A stretch of DNA of 64,000 nt from positions 56,001 to 120,000 of the forward strand of contig JAGTTS010000006.1 in assembly GCA_018223375.1 (NCBI GenBank), given 5' to 3'. The stretch is from Clostridiaceae bacterium Marseille-Q3526. GTDB lineage: Bacteria > Bacillota > Clostridia > Lachnospirales > Lachnospiraceae. The notes beneath the pieces are model-generated. The model made no database searches and was not told the DNA's origin. It saw only the letters and a list, made by a program, of their open reading frames with translations. Of the stretch, positions 28,401 to 35,328 are shown one piece after another. How positions within the stretch are numbered: the first letter of the stretch is position 1; each line of letters begins with the position of its first letter. The translations under genes were made by a program, and so were the position numbers.

Positions 28401-30337
28401 GCCTCCTCCTGGCGGGATACGTTCCGGCCCAGATTAGACAAGATTCTGTACTGGAGAAACGTGCGGCTGATATCGTCCTCTGCAATCGCTTCATGTTCCA
28501 CAATCTCTGCAATCGTTTCACAGAACGGCTCGTCCCTCACCTCCGCCGTAATCAGCTTAAAGGCGCGCCAGGCGGCGATGATAAGGCCCTCGAAGCTGTT
28601 CTCCCTGGGCACAGCATAGTAGCAGGCAAATTCTGCCATCCGCTCCATGTTCTCTCTGCTGCACCGCTCAAAAGGCATATTGTGGAGAGCGTCCAGCAGC
28701 ACGAAGGCCTCTCCGCTCTCCCGCTTCTCCGGAGCTTCATACCAGCGCAGAAACTCCTGCAGAAATCCCTCAATATCAGCGGACGCCGCGTGTTCCACCA
28801 TGGAGGACAGCACCTGCTTTAAATTATACCCAATTCTGCGCTTGTGCTGCACCGTCAGCTTGTGATCCGGGCAGATAATCATGGACAGGAAGGTTTTCCA
28901 CAGCTCCATAGCCTTCTGATCCGCGATATCCGGCATATCCGCTGGTCTCTCCTTCCGGTAGCCTGCGTTAAACTGGGCGATGACGTTTCCAATCAGGCGG
29001 GCAGCCTGAGTTCTGATGTCCCCCTCCTTGTGCATGAGAAGCTCATATAAAAAATAGAGAGTCTGCTCCTTCTGGATATCGTTGGTATAGGGGAAATACT
29101 CCTGGAAAATGTTCAGGTAGGCCCTGACGTTCTTCCAGTTTTTCTCACTTCTGGCCGCCTCCAGAAGATTTCCAAACTGGCGCTCCGCTCCCATCCGGTG
29201 CATCACGTCAATGTTGTGCTCCACTCCCATAAAAATCAGGGAATCCACGATCTGCTCTGTATTTCTCAGGGAAATGTCAGGCATAGGCGGCGTCTTCACC
29301 GGCTTTTTGTCAAGGTTTACGTCCACTCCCAGGGACCGCATGTACGTCTCGAAATCGTGGAGTCTGGCGTAGACAAACCGGTAGCGGTTCAGCTTGGCCT
29401 CGTCCACATTGTCAAGCTTCGACAAAATGATCTCGAAGGCCTCGTCCAGGCTGGAAATATAGGTGATCTCCCGGCCGTCCTCCCCCCTGCTCTGCTTCAC
29501 CCGGAAGTCCGCGTAGATCAGGACAAGGGACTCTACCGACAGATTTTCCGGCTCCAGATCCCAGGTGGAATGATTGGCCGCAATGTGGCCTGTGTATTCC
29601 ATGCGGTGTCTGTTGAACCACTGATTCGTATAATAATAATGAAGATACGGCACTCTCTCATTGGGCTTACACCCGAACTTGCCCAGGTCGTGGCCTGCTG
29701 CAGCTCCGCTGGTCAGAGTCAGGTCAATGGGCACGCCTGCCTCATAAAGGCCCCTGGCCACCGTCATGGCCACATAGTGAACCCCCGCGATGTGCTCCAG
29801 AGTCCTGAAAGGAGTCACTTCCGCGTTCAGACGCATCATCTCATAAATGTATTCTTTATAAAAAGCATTTTTAAATTTCTTGTATTCTGTGTAGGATTCG
29901 TAGGAAAGAGCCTCTTCCTCTGACAGGAATGCAAAATCCACCATAGGCTCAAATGGGAGAACCTCCCTTTCCTTATCAAAGATGAACTGGAGAACAGCCA
30001 GATAAAACAGTGCTCCGGCGGCGTAAGGCTCCGCCTGTCTGGAAAATTCTTCGTCTGGATACAGGATATGGCATACGTACTGGTAGGTGAATCTCATCCA
30101 CCCGTCCCTGGGCTCCCGGCCAATCAGGCTCATCGGTTCCCTGCAGATCTCGTAAATCTCCCGGCACTGAATTCTTCTCTTAATAGGGAAAATACGTCCC
30201 AGCTGCCCCTCCCAGTACTCTCTGTTCATCAGCATCAGAACGCTCTCCCGGCTGAGATTCGACGCGGCCAGAAACTCTCTGGCGCACAGCTTTGCAGTCA
30301 GCTCCTCTATCATTTGGCGCACCTGTTTTTTACTCAT
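25487..30337 (-). CDS. 1616-residue HD / HEAT-like / nucleotidyltransferase / GNAT-like / phosphoribosyltransferase fusion
   Basis: A very large cytosolic protein. An HD phosphohydrolase-type domain spans about 170-300, with H216-D217 in GHDLGKFG and further histidines in HIAANHS. About 390-890 is helical repeat, HEAT-like (LLRLAPLLTADQRNEIVVELL and many similar units). About 910-1095 is an adenylyltransferase of the NadD/CoaD superfamily: FFPGTFDPFTLSHKG, where H929 replaces the second His of HxGH, and ISSTKIR ending at R1079. About 1130-1270 looks GNAT-like (LLLTEALAKALEQH, AVIRQGFAE). About 1330-1520 is a type I phosphoribosyltransferase with PRPP loop VILVDDLLHKGGRF (D1431-D1432). A GGGAGG site precedes the ATG. 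The function is unknown; an NAD-related or signalling-nucleotide role is inference. Confidence 0.85.
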   Translation of the reverse strand: MSKKQVRQMIEELTAKLCAREFLAASNLSRESVLMLMNREYWEGQLGRIFPIKRRIQCREIYEICREPMSLIGREPRDGWMRFTYQYVCHILYPDEEFSRQAEPYAAGALFYLAVLQFIFDKEREVLPFEPMVDFAFLSEEEALSYESYTEYKKFKNAFYKEYIYEMMRLNAEVTPFRTLEHIAGVHYVAMTVARGLYEAGVPIDLTLTSGAAAGHDLGKFGCKPNERVPYLHYYYTNQWFNRHRMEYTGHIAANHSTWDLEPENLSVESLVLIYADFRVKQSRGEDGREITYISSLDEAFEIILSKLDNVDEAKLNRYRFVYARLHDFETYMRSLGVDVNLDKKPVKTPPMPDISLRNTEQIVDSLIFMGVEHNIDVMHRMGAERQFGNLLEAARSEKNWKNVRAYLNIFQEYFPYTNDIQKEQTLYFLYELLMHKEGDIRTQAARLIGNVIAQFNAGYRKERPADMPDIADQKAMELWKTFLSMIICPDHKLTVQHKRRIGYNLKQVLSSMVEHAASADIEGFLQEFLRWYEAPEKRESGEAFVLLDALHNMPFERCSRENMERMAEFACYYAVPRENSFEGLIIAAWRAFKLITAEVRDEPFCETIAEIVEHEAIAEDDISRTFLQYRILSNLGRNVSRQEEALYGRDVVSDIFLDNLKMATPWVLKAVNIKLLVDQVDHGKKEHILHIAAHLSNLIKVSEYVVVRHDAGRALLRLAPLLTADQRNEIVVELLKGLEVGEYEFSKYIPEYLGQLALWLPPEQLEEVLTYLRGLMANANDRVVSVALDTVGVLTEYYPRYKERFAEDEETARERLGRLLGMVLGGLANHRETVRQEALLVTGQYMFGSRRLNDHEKMEIFALTHKKLLFLINENKGGELTAFYRAAALSNICRFITAYRLTIGQMEIEERKKVAFFPGTFDPFTLSHKGIVREIRDLGYEVYLAVDEFSWSKKTQPHLIRRQIVNMSVADEFHVNLFPDDIPVNIANPSDLKRLKEVFAGRTVYVVVGSDVIANASSYRKPPEKNSIHSMNHIAFRRVGDRRSDNKYNREMMSLITGELIELELPEYLEDISSTKIRENIDLNRDISNLIDPVVQEYIYFNGLYLREPEYKPILRARAIGFEEKEKLSEEDEAAALEYIFSDEADGRGLLKRLQESDGTFLLLRNTVEDNRLTGLLKMRSVMPEELFKVLGSVSMADMVRRHTLGSILLITGIYAEPDSAIYDPEQLLLTEALAKALEQHCSYAMFLPEEEPGEASQGAVIRQGFAEAENFEGKRRLWLVDMHAPLVLVQNLETTLKEPFSSSPRILRAIHKAHRELQAAMTRLYPGQLVLSLSASVIYHRLVDKITQINQVPGEPTTPRVLGNDMCVPFGKILRGKVVPNTVTKTIHTDKVYEPDLDSYRIEAFPYYSPLRSQVRTIKSFGRPVILVDDLLHKGGRFDALEPYLREEGVEVKKVLLGMISGYGRDAMATRGFEADSIYSIPNLKFWFVESTLYPFIGGDTVRRDTMKVAGLMPSVNIVLPYMVPPLKGCSEESLFELSACCVRNSRDILLALESEYRALFGRNLTLSRLSEAVILPLCPDKGDCINYDPNLAASVYLDNDLEMLHRISQLKNL

Positions 30338-30365
30338 CCTGTACCTCCCTTATTGTATATGGGTA

Positions 30366-30394
30366 ATTATACCACTAACTATGACCTCTTCCAA
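30366..30394 (-). promoter_or_regulatory. Sigma-A-type promoter of the 1616-residue protein gene
   Basis: On the minus strand TTGGAA (30389-30394) is followed after 17 nt by a perfect TATAAT (30366-30371), about 29 bp before the start codon. It is divergent from the perR promoter. Confidence 0.75.
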
Positions 30395-30437
30395 CAAAAA
30401 ATCATGCAATATCACCATTTTCTCTCTAAAAAAAGGA

Positions 30438-30487
30438 TTGACAAACAGGCAAATCTGGGGCAAAATAAAACAGTAACTATTATTACT
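30438..30487 (+). promoter_or_regulatory. perR promoter with Fur/PerR-like operator
   Basis: A perfect -35 TTGACA (30438-30443) is followed by an A-rich -10 area (around 30461-30467). Immediately downstream is an imperfect palindrome with half-sites AGTAA and TTACT (30472-30487). The same half-sites occur upstream of the rubrerythrin gene, so perR is probably autoregulated. Confidence 0.65.
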
Positions 30488-30545
30488 ATTTTTTGTCAAC
30501 TGAATGCGTCAGATTGGCAGATGAGATGAAAAGGAGGAAATACCT

Positions 30546-30941
30546 ATGAAAACCCTCAAGTACAGCCGTCAGAGGGAATCCATTAAGGCCTGCCTGATGG
30601 GCCGCAAGGATCATCCCACCGCCGACGCTTTATACACCAGCATACGCGAACAGTTTCCCAATATCAGTCTGGGAACCGTATATCGAAATTTAAACCTGCT
30701 TGTAGAGCTGGGGGAAATCCGCAAGCTTTCCTGCGGTGACGGAACAGATCATTTTGACTATGACACATCCCCCCACTACCACTATGTGTGTAAAAAGTGC
30801 GGAAAAATCGTGGACCTGGCCATGGAAACTGATACAGGCCTGGAAGCTGCGGCCAGGCAGTGCCAGAAGGGAACTGTTGAGGAACACACCGTTTTCTTTT
30901 ATGGAACCTGCTGCGACTGCCTGCAGGAAGAATCCCATTAA
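30546..30941 (+). CDS. perR: Peroxide-responsive Fur-family repressor
   Basis: A 131-residue metal-dependent DNA-binding regulator. The winged-helix part (about 1-75) includes HPTADALYTSIRE and ISLGTVYRNLNLLVE. The C-terminal dimer domain carries the metal cluster DHFDYDTSPHYHYVC. Two structural zinc pairs, CKKC and CCDC, are present. In PerR proteins iron-catalysed oxidation of the metal-site histidines releases the DNA. The neighbouring rubrerythrin gene and shared operator-like palindromes support PerR rather than Fur or Zur. An AAGGAGG site lies before the ATG. Confidence 0.9.
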   Translation: MKTLKYSRQRESIKACLMGRKDHPTADALYTSIREQFPNISLGTVYRNLNLLVELGEIRKLSCGDGTDHFDYDTSPHYHYVCKKCGKIVDLAMETDTGLEAAARQCQKGTVEEHTVFFYGTCCDCLQEESH

Positions 30942-30975
30942 TTTACAAATTTATATTTATTTTATAAAATAAATA

Positions 30976-31024
30976 TTGACAATCCCCACAAGTTGTGGTA
31001 CATTAATATCAGTAATCATTACTG
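30976..31024 (+). promoter_or_regulatory. Rubrerythrin promoter with two palindromic operators
   Basis: TTGACA (30976-30981) and TACATT (30999-31004) are 17 nt apart. The spacer holds a perfect 13-bp palindrome, CCACAAGTTGTGG (30986-30998). Just downstream of the -10 is a perfect 15-bp palindrome, CAGTAATCATTACTG (31010-31024), resembling a PerR/Fur box. Two regulators may act here. Confidence 0.8.
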
Positions 31025-31135
31025 TTTTATTTCACGGCCAGGCTGCATAAGCCGGCATGGGGAGTGAAACAAAACAGTCTTGATTATGGATATGTATTTT
31101 AAAAATTTTTATATATGCAAAGGAGAGTATAAGCT

Positions 31136-31678
31136 ATGAAGAAATTTGTTTGTACAGTATGTGGTTACGTTTACGAGGGTGAGGCAGCTCCGGAGAAATG
31201 TCCAGTATGTAACGCTCCAGCTTCCAAGTTCCAGGAGCAGGCAGCTGGTATGGCATGGGCTGCAGAGCACGTAGTAGGCGTTGCTCAGGGCGCAAGCGAG
31301 GATATCATGGAGGACTTAAGAGCTAACTACGAGGGCGAGTGCAAGGAGGTTGGTATGTACCTTGCTATGGCCAGAGTTGCTCACAGAGAGGGATATCCAG
31401 AGATCGGTTTATACTGGGAGAAGGCAGCTTACGAGGAGGCTGAGCACGCAGCTAAGTTTGCAGAGCTTCTCGGCGAGGTTCTCACAGATTCCACAAAGAA
31501 GAACCTTGAGATGAGAGTAGAGGCTGAGAACGGTGCTACAGCTGGTAAGTTCGACCTGGCTAAGAGAGCTAAGGCAGCTAACCTTGACGCTATCCATGAC
31601 ACAGTTCACGAGATGGCAAGAGATGAGGCTCGTCACGGCAAGGCATTCCAGGGTCTCTTAGAGAGATACTTTGGCTAA
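31136..31678 (+). CDS. rbr: Rubrerythrin, reverse-domain type
   Basis: A cytosolic peroxide-reducing protein of anaerobes, 180 residues. The rubredoxin iron site is N-terminal (C6-x2-C9 and C22-x2-C25: CTVCGYVYEG and KCPVC), the reverse of classical rubrerythrin. The ferritin-like diiron domain follows (about 40-180), with ligands in EGECKEVGMYLAMARVAH, YEEAEHA and EMARDEARHGKAF. Codon choice is strongly biased (many GCT, GAG, AAG), consistent with high expression. It lies downstream of perR, has a strong promoter with a PerR-like box and ends at a terminator. Confidence 0.95.
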   Translation: MKKFVCTVCGYVYEGEAAPEKCPVCNAPASKFQEQAAGMAWAAEHVVGVAQGASEDIMEDLRANYEGECKEVGMYLAMARVAHREGYPEIGLYWEKAAYEEAEHAAKFAELLGEVLTDSTKKNLEMRVEAENGATAGKFDLAKRAKAANLDAIHDTVHEMARDEARHGKAFQGLLERYFG

Positions 31679-31707
31679 GCTACAAGCCATGCGTGGATAA
31701 AAGCAGG

Positions 31708-31754
31708 AAAGAACCCGGAGGGGAATGTTTACATTTCCAGCCGGGTTCTTTTTT
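31708..31754 (+). terminator. Rubrerythrin terminator
   Basis: An 11-bp inverted repeat (31708-31718 and 31741-31751) is followed by a T-rich tract. Confidence 0.88.
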
Positions 31755-31763
31755 GCTTTTAGA

Positions 31764-32080
31764 CACATACGGCGCCAGCCGTCCAGCGAGATGAAGCCGC
31801 CAGGCGGAATCGAGCTGGCCGCGTGGCTTATTTTATGTATTTTAGCTACACACCACGCCAACCGTCCAGCGAGATGAAGCCGCCAGGCGGAATCGAGCTG
31901 GCAGCGTGGCTTATTTTATGTATTTTAGCTACACACCACGCCAACCGTCCAGCGAGATGAAGCCGCCAGGCGGAATCGAGCTGGCAGCATGGCTTATTTT
32001 ATGTATTTTAACTGCACACCGTGCCAGCCGTCCAGCGAGAAGCTGCGAAGCAGATTCGAGGCGGCACATGGCGCAGCGTT
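31764..32080. repeat. Four 83-bp tandem repeats with nested hairpins
   Basis: The unit beginning GTCCAGCGAG recurs at 31781, 31864, 31947 and 32030, exactly 83 bp apart. The first three are nearly identical; the fourth has diverged. Each has a GC-rich structured part of about 55 bp and an AT-rich linker (TTATTTTATGTATTTTA). The structured part folds with an outer stem (GCCAGC or CACGCCA with GCTGGC and GCGTG) and an inner perfect CCGCC-A-GGCGG hairpin. In copy four the inner hairpin is instead CTGC-GAA-GCAG, so pairing is kept although bases change. No gene is supported here. This fills most of the gap between rbr and the L25 gene. Confidence 0.9.
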
Positions 32081-32090
32081 CTCTTAACTA

Positions 32091-32121
32091 AAAAAAGAGG
32101 AATGACCGCGCCACTCCTCTT
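32091..32121 (-). terminator. Terminator of the L25/Ctc gene
   Basis: AAGAGGA pairs with TCCTCTT around a short loop, and the minus strand continues into a run of seven Ts. It lies 40 bp after the stop codon. Confidence 0.8.
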
Positions 32122-32160
32122 CTACTCTCTGCAATATTAACAGCTTTTAGGCTTCTTGAT

Positions 32161-32757
32161 CTATTTTCCCTCTGCTTCTGATCCTCCGTCTTCTGCATCC
32201 TCATCAGCCACCGTATTCTTGGAAGCGTATACCTCGACTACCACAGTATCCAAATCGGTCTGCAGCTGCACATCTTTGTCAGAGGCAATCGCCAGATCCC
32301 GTACCCGGATTGTGTCTCCCACTCTCATGCCGCCTACATCCAGCTCAATTTTTTCTACCAGAGCTGACGGAAGCGCCCGGTAGGAAACCTCCTTCAACAT
32401 CTGCTGAAGCACTCCGGTTGTCACTTTTTCATGATTGAGCAGATGAATTTCTGCCACAGAATGTACCTTCTCACCGCTTACAAGCGCCTGAAAATCTATC
32501 TCATCCACCTGTCCCTTTAAAGAATTGTAATCAATCTCCTTGATCAGAACGTCCATCTCGGTTCCGTCTACATTCAACAGAACCTGACTGCCTTTTCCGT
32601 TGGTCTTTAACAGGCGTTCCGCCTCATTTTTGGAAATTTTTACTGGTATGGAACCCTTAATTTCACGTCCAAATACATTTCCTGTTACAAATCCTTCCCG
32701 TCTAAGCCTTTTGGCCTTCACATCCATGCTTCTCTTCTCAGCTTTCAAAGTATTCAT
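32161..32757 (-). CDS. 50S ribosomal protein L25, Ctc (general-stress) type
   Basis: Binds 5S rRNA on the large subunit. It has 198 residues: an N-terminal L25 domain (about 1-92, with LRREGFVTGNVFGR and a beta-barrel core) and the C-terminal TL5/Ctc beta domain (about 93-180), then an acidic tail (ADEDAEDGGSEAEGK). This is the longer Ctc form found in Firmicutes. It is a single-gene unit with a terminator behind it and a 354-bp untranslated region ahead. Confidence 0.9.
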   Translation of the reverse strand: MNTLKAEKRSMDVKAKRLRREGFVTGNVFGREIKGSIPVKISKNEAERLLKTNGKGSQVLLNVDGTEMDVLIKEIDYNSLKGQVDEIDFQALVSGEKVHSVAEIHLLNHEKVTTGVLQQMLKEVSYRALPSALVEKIELDVGGMRVGDTIRVRDLAIASDKDVQLQTDLDTVVVEVYASKNTVADEDAEDGGSEAEGK

Positions 32758-33111
32758 TTATCTTTTCCTCCATCAAACTGACTGCTTAGCGGCTTCTGGG
32801 CGAATCCAGTTCAGAGCGCGTGTCTCTGCACTTTCTCGTTCAGGTCGTATTAAGTTTTTATCTGTTACATTTGTATTATAACACCAAAATCAGATGATTC
32901 AAGACAATATTTCACCAAATCCCACTCCGTTATCTGATATTTTTTTGTTTGTTTTTATTTTTATCTAATAGTTCTATGTTTCGTTTCCATATTTCTCCCC
33001 TCGATTTGCTGATTTCTTTTCTGCTTTTAGTCACATACTAGAGTATATCTGAATCGCTGCATTCAGACAGACGGCTTATGATAAAAGACTTGTGATAAGG
33101 AGGAATCGAAT
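32758..33111. promoter_or_regulatory. Divergent promoter region between the L25 gene and spoIVB
   Basis: A gene-free 354 bp, strongly AT-rich from 32870 to 33000. The clearest element is the 7-bp inverted repeat TCTGAAT / ATTCAGA (33048-33054 and 33061-33067), ending 44 bp before spoIVB and possibly an operator. spoIVB is expected to use the forespore sigma-G, but I cannot point to a convincing sigma-G promoter. Confidence 0.45.
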
Positions 33112-34413
33112 GTGACTAGAAAAGAAAAGCTTCAGCGGCTGCTGACCGCTGTTTTCTGGGGAAGCCTTGTATTCACCCTGAGCTTTACCTGGTTTTACTT
33201 AAATGAAGCCATTCCAGATCGGCTCAATCTGGTCGTAGACGAGGCGGAAAGCTTTCATTTTCCTCTCCCTGTGAAGGTCACTCTGGAAAGTGAAAGCTCT
33301 GAGGTAGTGGTGGGAAATGATTCTAATATTCCTGCAGAACAGCTCCATCTTCAGATAAATCATCCTTTCTCCCTCTACTCTGCCAGCGAGGGAATCTACC
33401 GGCTGGATTTAAAGCTGTTCGGACTCATCCATTTTAAGGATATTGAAGTCAATGTTTCTGACACCAAATATGCCCTCCCCTGCGGCATGCCGGTGGGCAT
33501 CTATATGAAATCAGACGGCCTTATGGTAATTGGAACAGGACCGGTAAAAACGAAAGACGGCTCCTCCTTTGATCCTGCCCAGGGACTTCTCCAGTCAGGG
33601 GATTATATTGAAGCCATAAACGGAGAACCAGCCAGAAAAAAAGAAGATATGATTGAGGCAGTCGCCAAGGCCCAGGATTCCCCCGTTCAGCTGACTGTGC
33701 GCCGCGGCGAAAAACAGATGGACGTGACTATGACGCCTCTGGAAACGGAAAACGGCGATTACAAGCTGGGAGTCTGGATCCGGGACGATACCCAGGGGAT
33801 CGGTACCATGACCTATGTAACTGAATCGGGAGAATACGGGGCTCTCGGCCACGGAATCAGCGACAGCGACACAGGACTTCTGGTAGACACCTGCGGAGGA
33901 GAGCTGTACGACACAGAAATCATGGGAATTGAAAAAGGATCTATGGGAAAGCCAGGCGTGCTGTCCGGCGTCATCTACTATGGAAGCCAGTCAAAGCTCG
34001 GAACCATTGACGCCAACACAGAACAGGGCATTTTCGGCACAGCTGGAAATAAGATGTGGAAAGAAATCGGAACTATGTTCGGCACAGGGCCAGGGCGTGA
34101 GCCTGTCCCCATCGGCTACCGCCAGGACGTAAGGAAAGGAACTGCCTATATCCGAAGCTGTATTTCCGGAAAGCCGGAAGACTATGAAATCGAGATTCAG
34201 AAGGTGGATTACTCTACCTCCCACAAAAATAAAAGTCTGGTCATCAAAGTGACAGATCCCAGGCTGCTGGAACTGACTGGCGGCATCGTCCAGGGAATGA
34301 GCGGAAGCCCCATCATTCAGGATGGAAAGCTGGTCGGCGCCGTTACTCACGTGTTTATCCAGGATTCCACCCGCGGATATGGCATTTTTATCGAAAATAT
34401 GCTGGAGCATTGA
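33112..34413 (+). CDS. spoIVB: SpoIVB sporulation peptidase (S55)
   Basis: A serine protease secreted from the forespore that cleaves SpoIVFA, leading to sigma-K activation in the mother cell. It has 433 residues. A membrane-anchor segment is at about 10-30. A PDZ domain (about 135-217: LLQSGDYIEAINGEP) precedes the S55 protease domain. The catalytic triad fits the Bacillus protein: H247 (GALGHGISD), D382 (VTDPRLLEL) and S397 (QGMSGSPI), with the same 15-residue D-S spacing. The start is GTG at 33112 after an AAGGAGG site. In most clostridia spo0A follows at once; here it does not. Confidence 0.96.
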   Translation: MTRKEKLQRLLTAVFWGSLVFTLSFTWFYLNEAIPDRLNLVVDEAESFHFPLPVKVTLESESSEVVVGNDSNIPAEQLHLQINHPFSLYSASEGIYRLDLKLFGLIHFKDIEVNVSDTKYALPCGMPVGIYMKSDGLMVIGTGPVKTKDGSSFDPAQGLLQSGDYIEAINGEPARKKEDMIEAVAKAQDSPVQLTVRRGEKQMDVTMTPLETENGDYKLGVWIRDDTQGIGTMTYVTESGEYGALGHGISDSDTGLLVDTCGGELYDTEIMGIEKGSMGKPGVLSGVIYYGSQSKLGTIDANTEQGIFGTAGNKMWKEIGTMFGTGPGREPVPIGYRQDVRKGTAYIRSCISGKPEDYEIEIQKVDYSTSHKNKSLVIKVTDPRLLELTGGIVQGMSGSPIIQDGKLVGAVTHVFIQDSTRGYGIFIENMLEH

Positions 34414-34428
34414 GTTCAGGCAGAAAGC

Positions 34429-34478
34429 GAAAATCAGGAAAAACCGTAAGCTTGCTCACAAGGTTTTCCTGATTTTTG
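34429..34478 (+). terminator. spoIVB terminator
   Basis: AAATCAGGAAAA and TTTTCCTGATTT arms (about 34430-34444 and 34462-34477) are followed by Ts. The hairpin is strong and has a 16-nt loop. Confidence 0.85.
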
Positions 34479-34577
34479 ATTTCTATTTGGCGAAATCCAT
34501 ATTTGATCAATAAGCGAAGCGGATTACGAATGCGGCATTGTGTTGTCTGCTTTTGTGCTTTTGTGCTTTATATCGTC

Positions 34578-34606
34578 TGTGAAAACAAAAATGCTTATGA
34601 TATAAT
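34578..34606 (+). promoter_or_regulatory. Promoter of the TIGR04076-family gene
   Basis: TATAAT (34601-34606) is preceded by the extended -10 TG motif. The -35 is weak (TGTGAA at 34578-34583). Confidence 0.55.
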
Positions 34607-34664
34607 GAGGACAGAAAAATTGAAAGTTAATGAACTCAACACAGTGAAGACTCAGAAGGTTTTT

Positions 34665-35075
34665 ATGAACTACGAATGCAAAATAACAGTATTGGAGACA
34701 AAGGTATTTCCGGAATTGCAGGAAAAGTATTTGGCTGATCCGAAATCAGGTCCGTGTCCTTGCTTCAAGGCGGGAGAGACATTCCTTCTGAAAAGAACGC
34801 CGGAGCAGGATGACTTTTACAATCTAATGAACGGCAAATTCTGTGGCGAGGCATGGGATGCCATCAGCCGATATGTCTATGCGGCGCTGCAGGGTGGTTC
34901 CATTATGCGTAAGTGGACAAATGACGACAGAATGATGATCGCCTGCTGCAATGACGGCACACGCCCTGTTATCTTCAAAATAGAGCGGATTGATATTCCG
35001 GAAAGCGAAGAAGAAAAGCAATGGTTGGAAAAGCAGAATTTTAAGAACACGGCAGATGATGCTTATACAGGCTGA
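34665..35075 (+). CDS. TIGR04076-family protein of unknown function
   Basis: A small cytosolic protein of 136 residues. It matches the pattern of this family: an N-terminal YECKITVLETKVF strand, the cysteine pair in GPCPCFKAGETF, a conserved cysteine-tryptophan region (GKFCGEAWDAISRYVYAAL), a GGS turn, then CCNDGTRPVIFKIERI. The conserved cysteines suggest metal binding or redox chemistry; no function is established. I start it at the ATG at 34665 after AGAAGG; longer readings upstream run through promoter-like DNA. Its base composition begins to fall below that of the neighbours. Confidence 0.75.
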   Translation: MNYECKITVLETKVFPELQEKYLADPKSGPCPCFKAGETFLLKRTPEQDDFYNLMNGKFCGEAWDAISRYVYAALQGGSIMRKWTNDDRMMIACCNDGTRPVIFKIERIDIPESEEEKQWLEKQNFKNTADDAYTG

Positions 35076-35328
35076 CAACCTCCAGTTTGTAGAACTATAT
35101 TAAATTATCAAATTACATAGAAACAGCGATTATGCGATATAAAAAATTGTATTAAGTATTATAGCAGGCGTGTTTTATTTAGGCTTATTGAATGGTTGTG
35201 GCAGTTATTCGCATGATTTTAACTCTAGTAAAGAGGTACAGCGAAGAAAAAATTTCTTGCATTGACATTAACCCATAAGAAAAATATCAGTAAGTAGGAT
35301 TAAAAGAAAGAGTATTGGAAAAACGGAT

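Noticed and set aside
31764..32080. Possible CRISPR array
   Set aside because: The whole 83-bp unit repeats, linkers included; there are no unique spacers and no cas genes.
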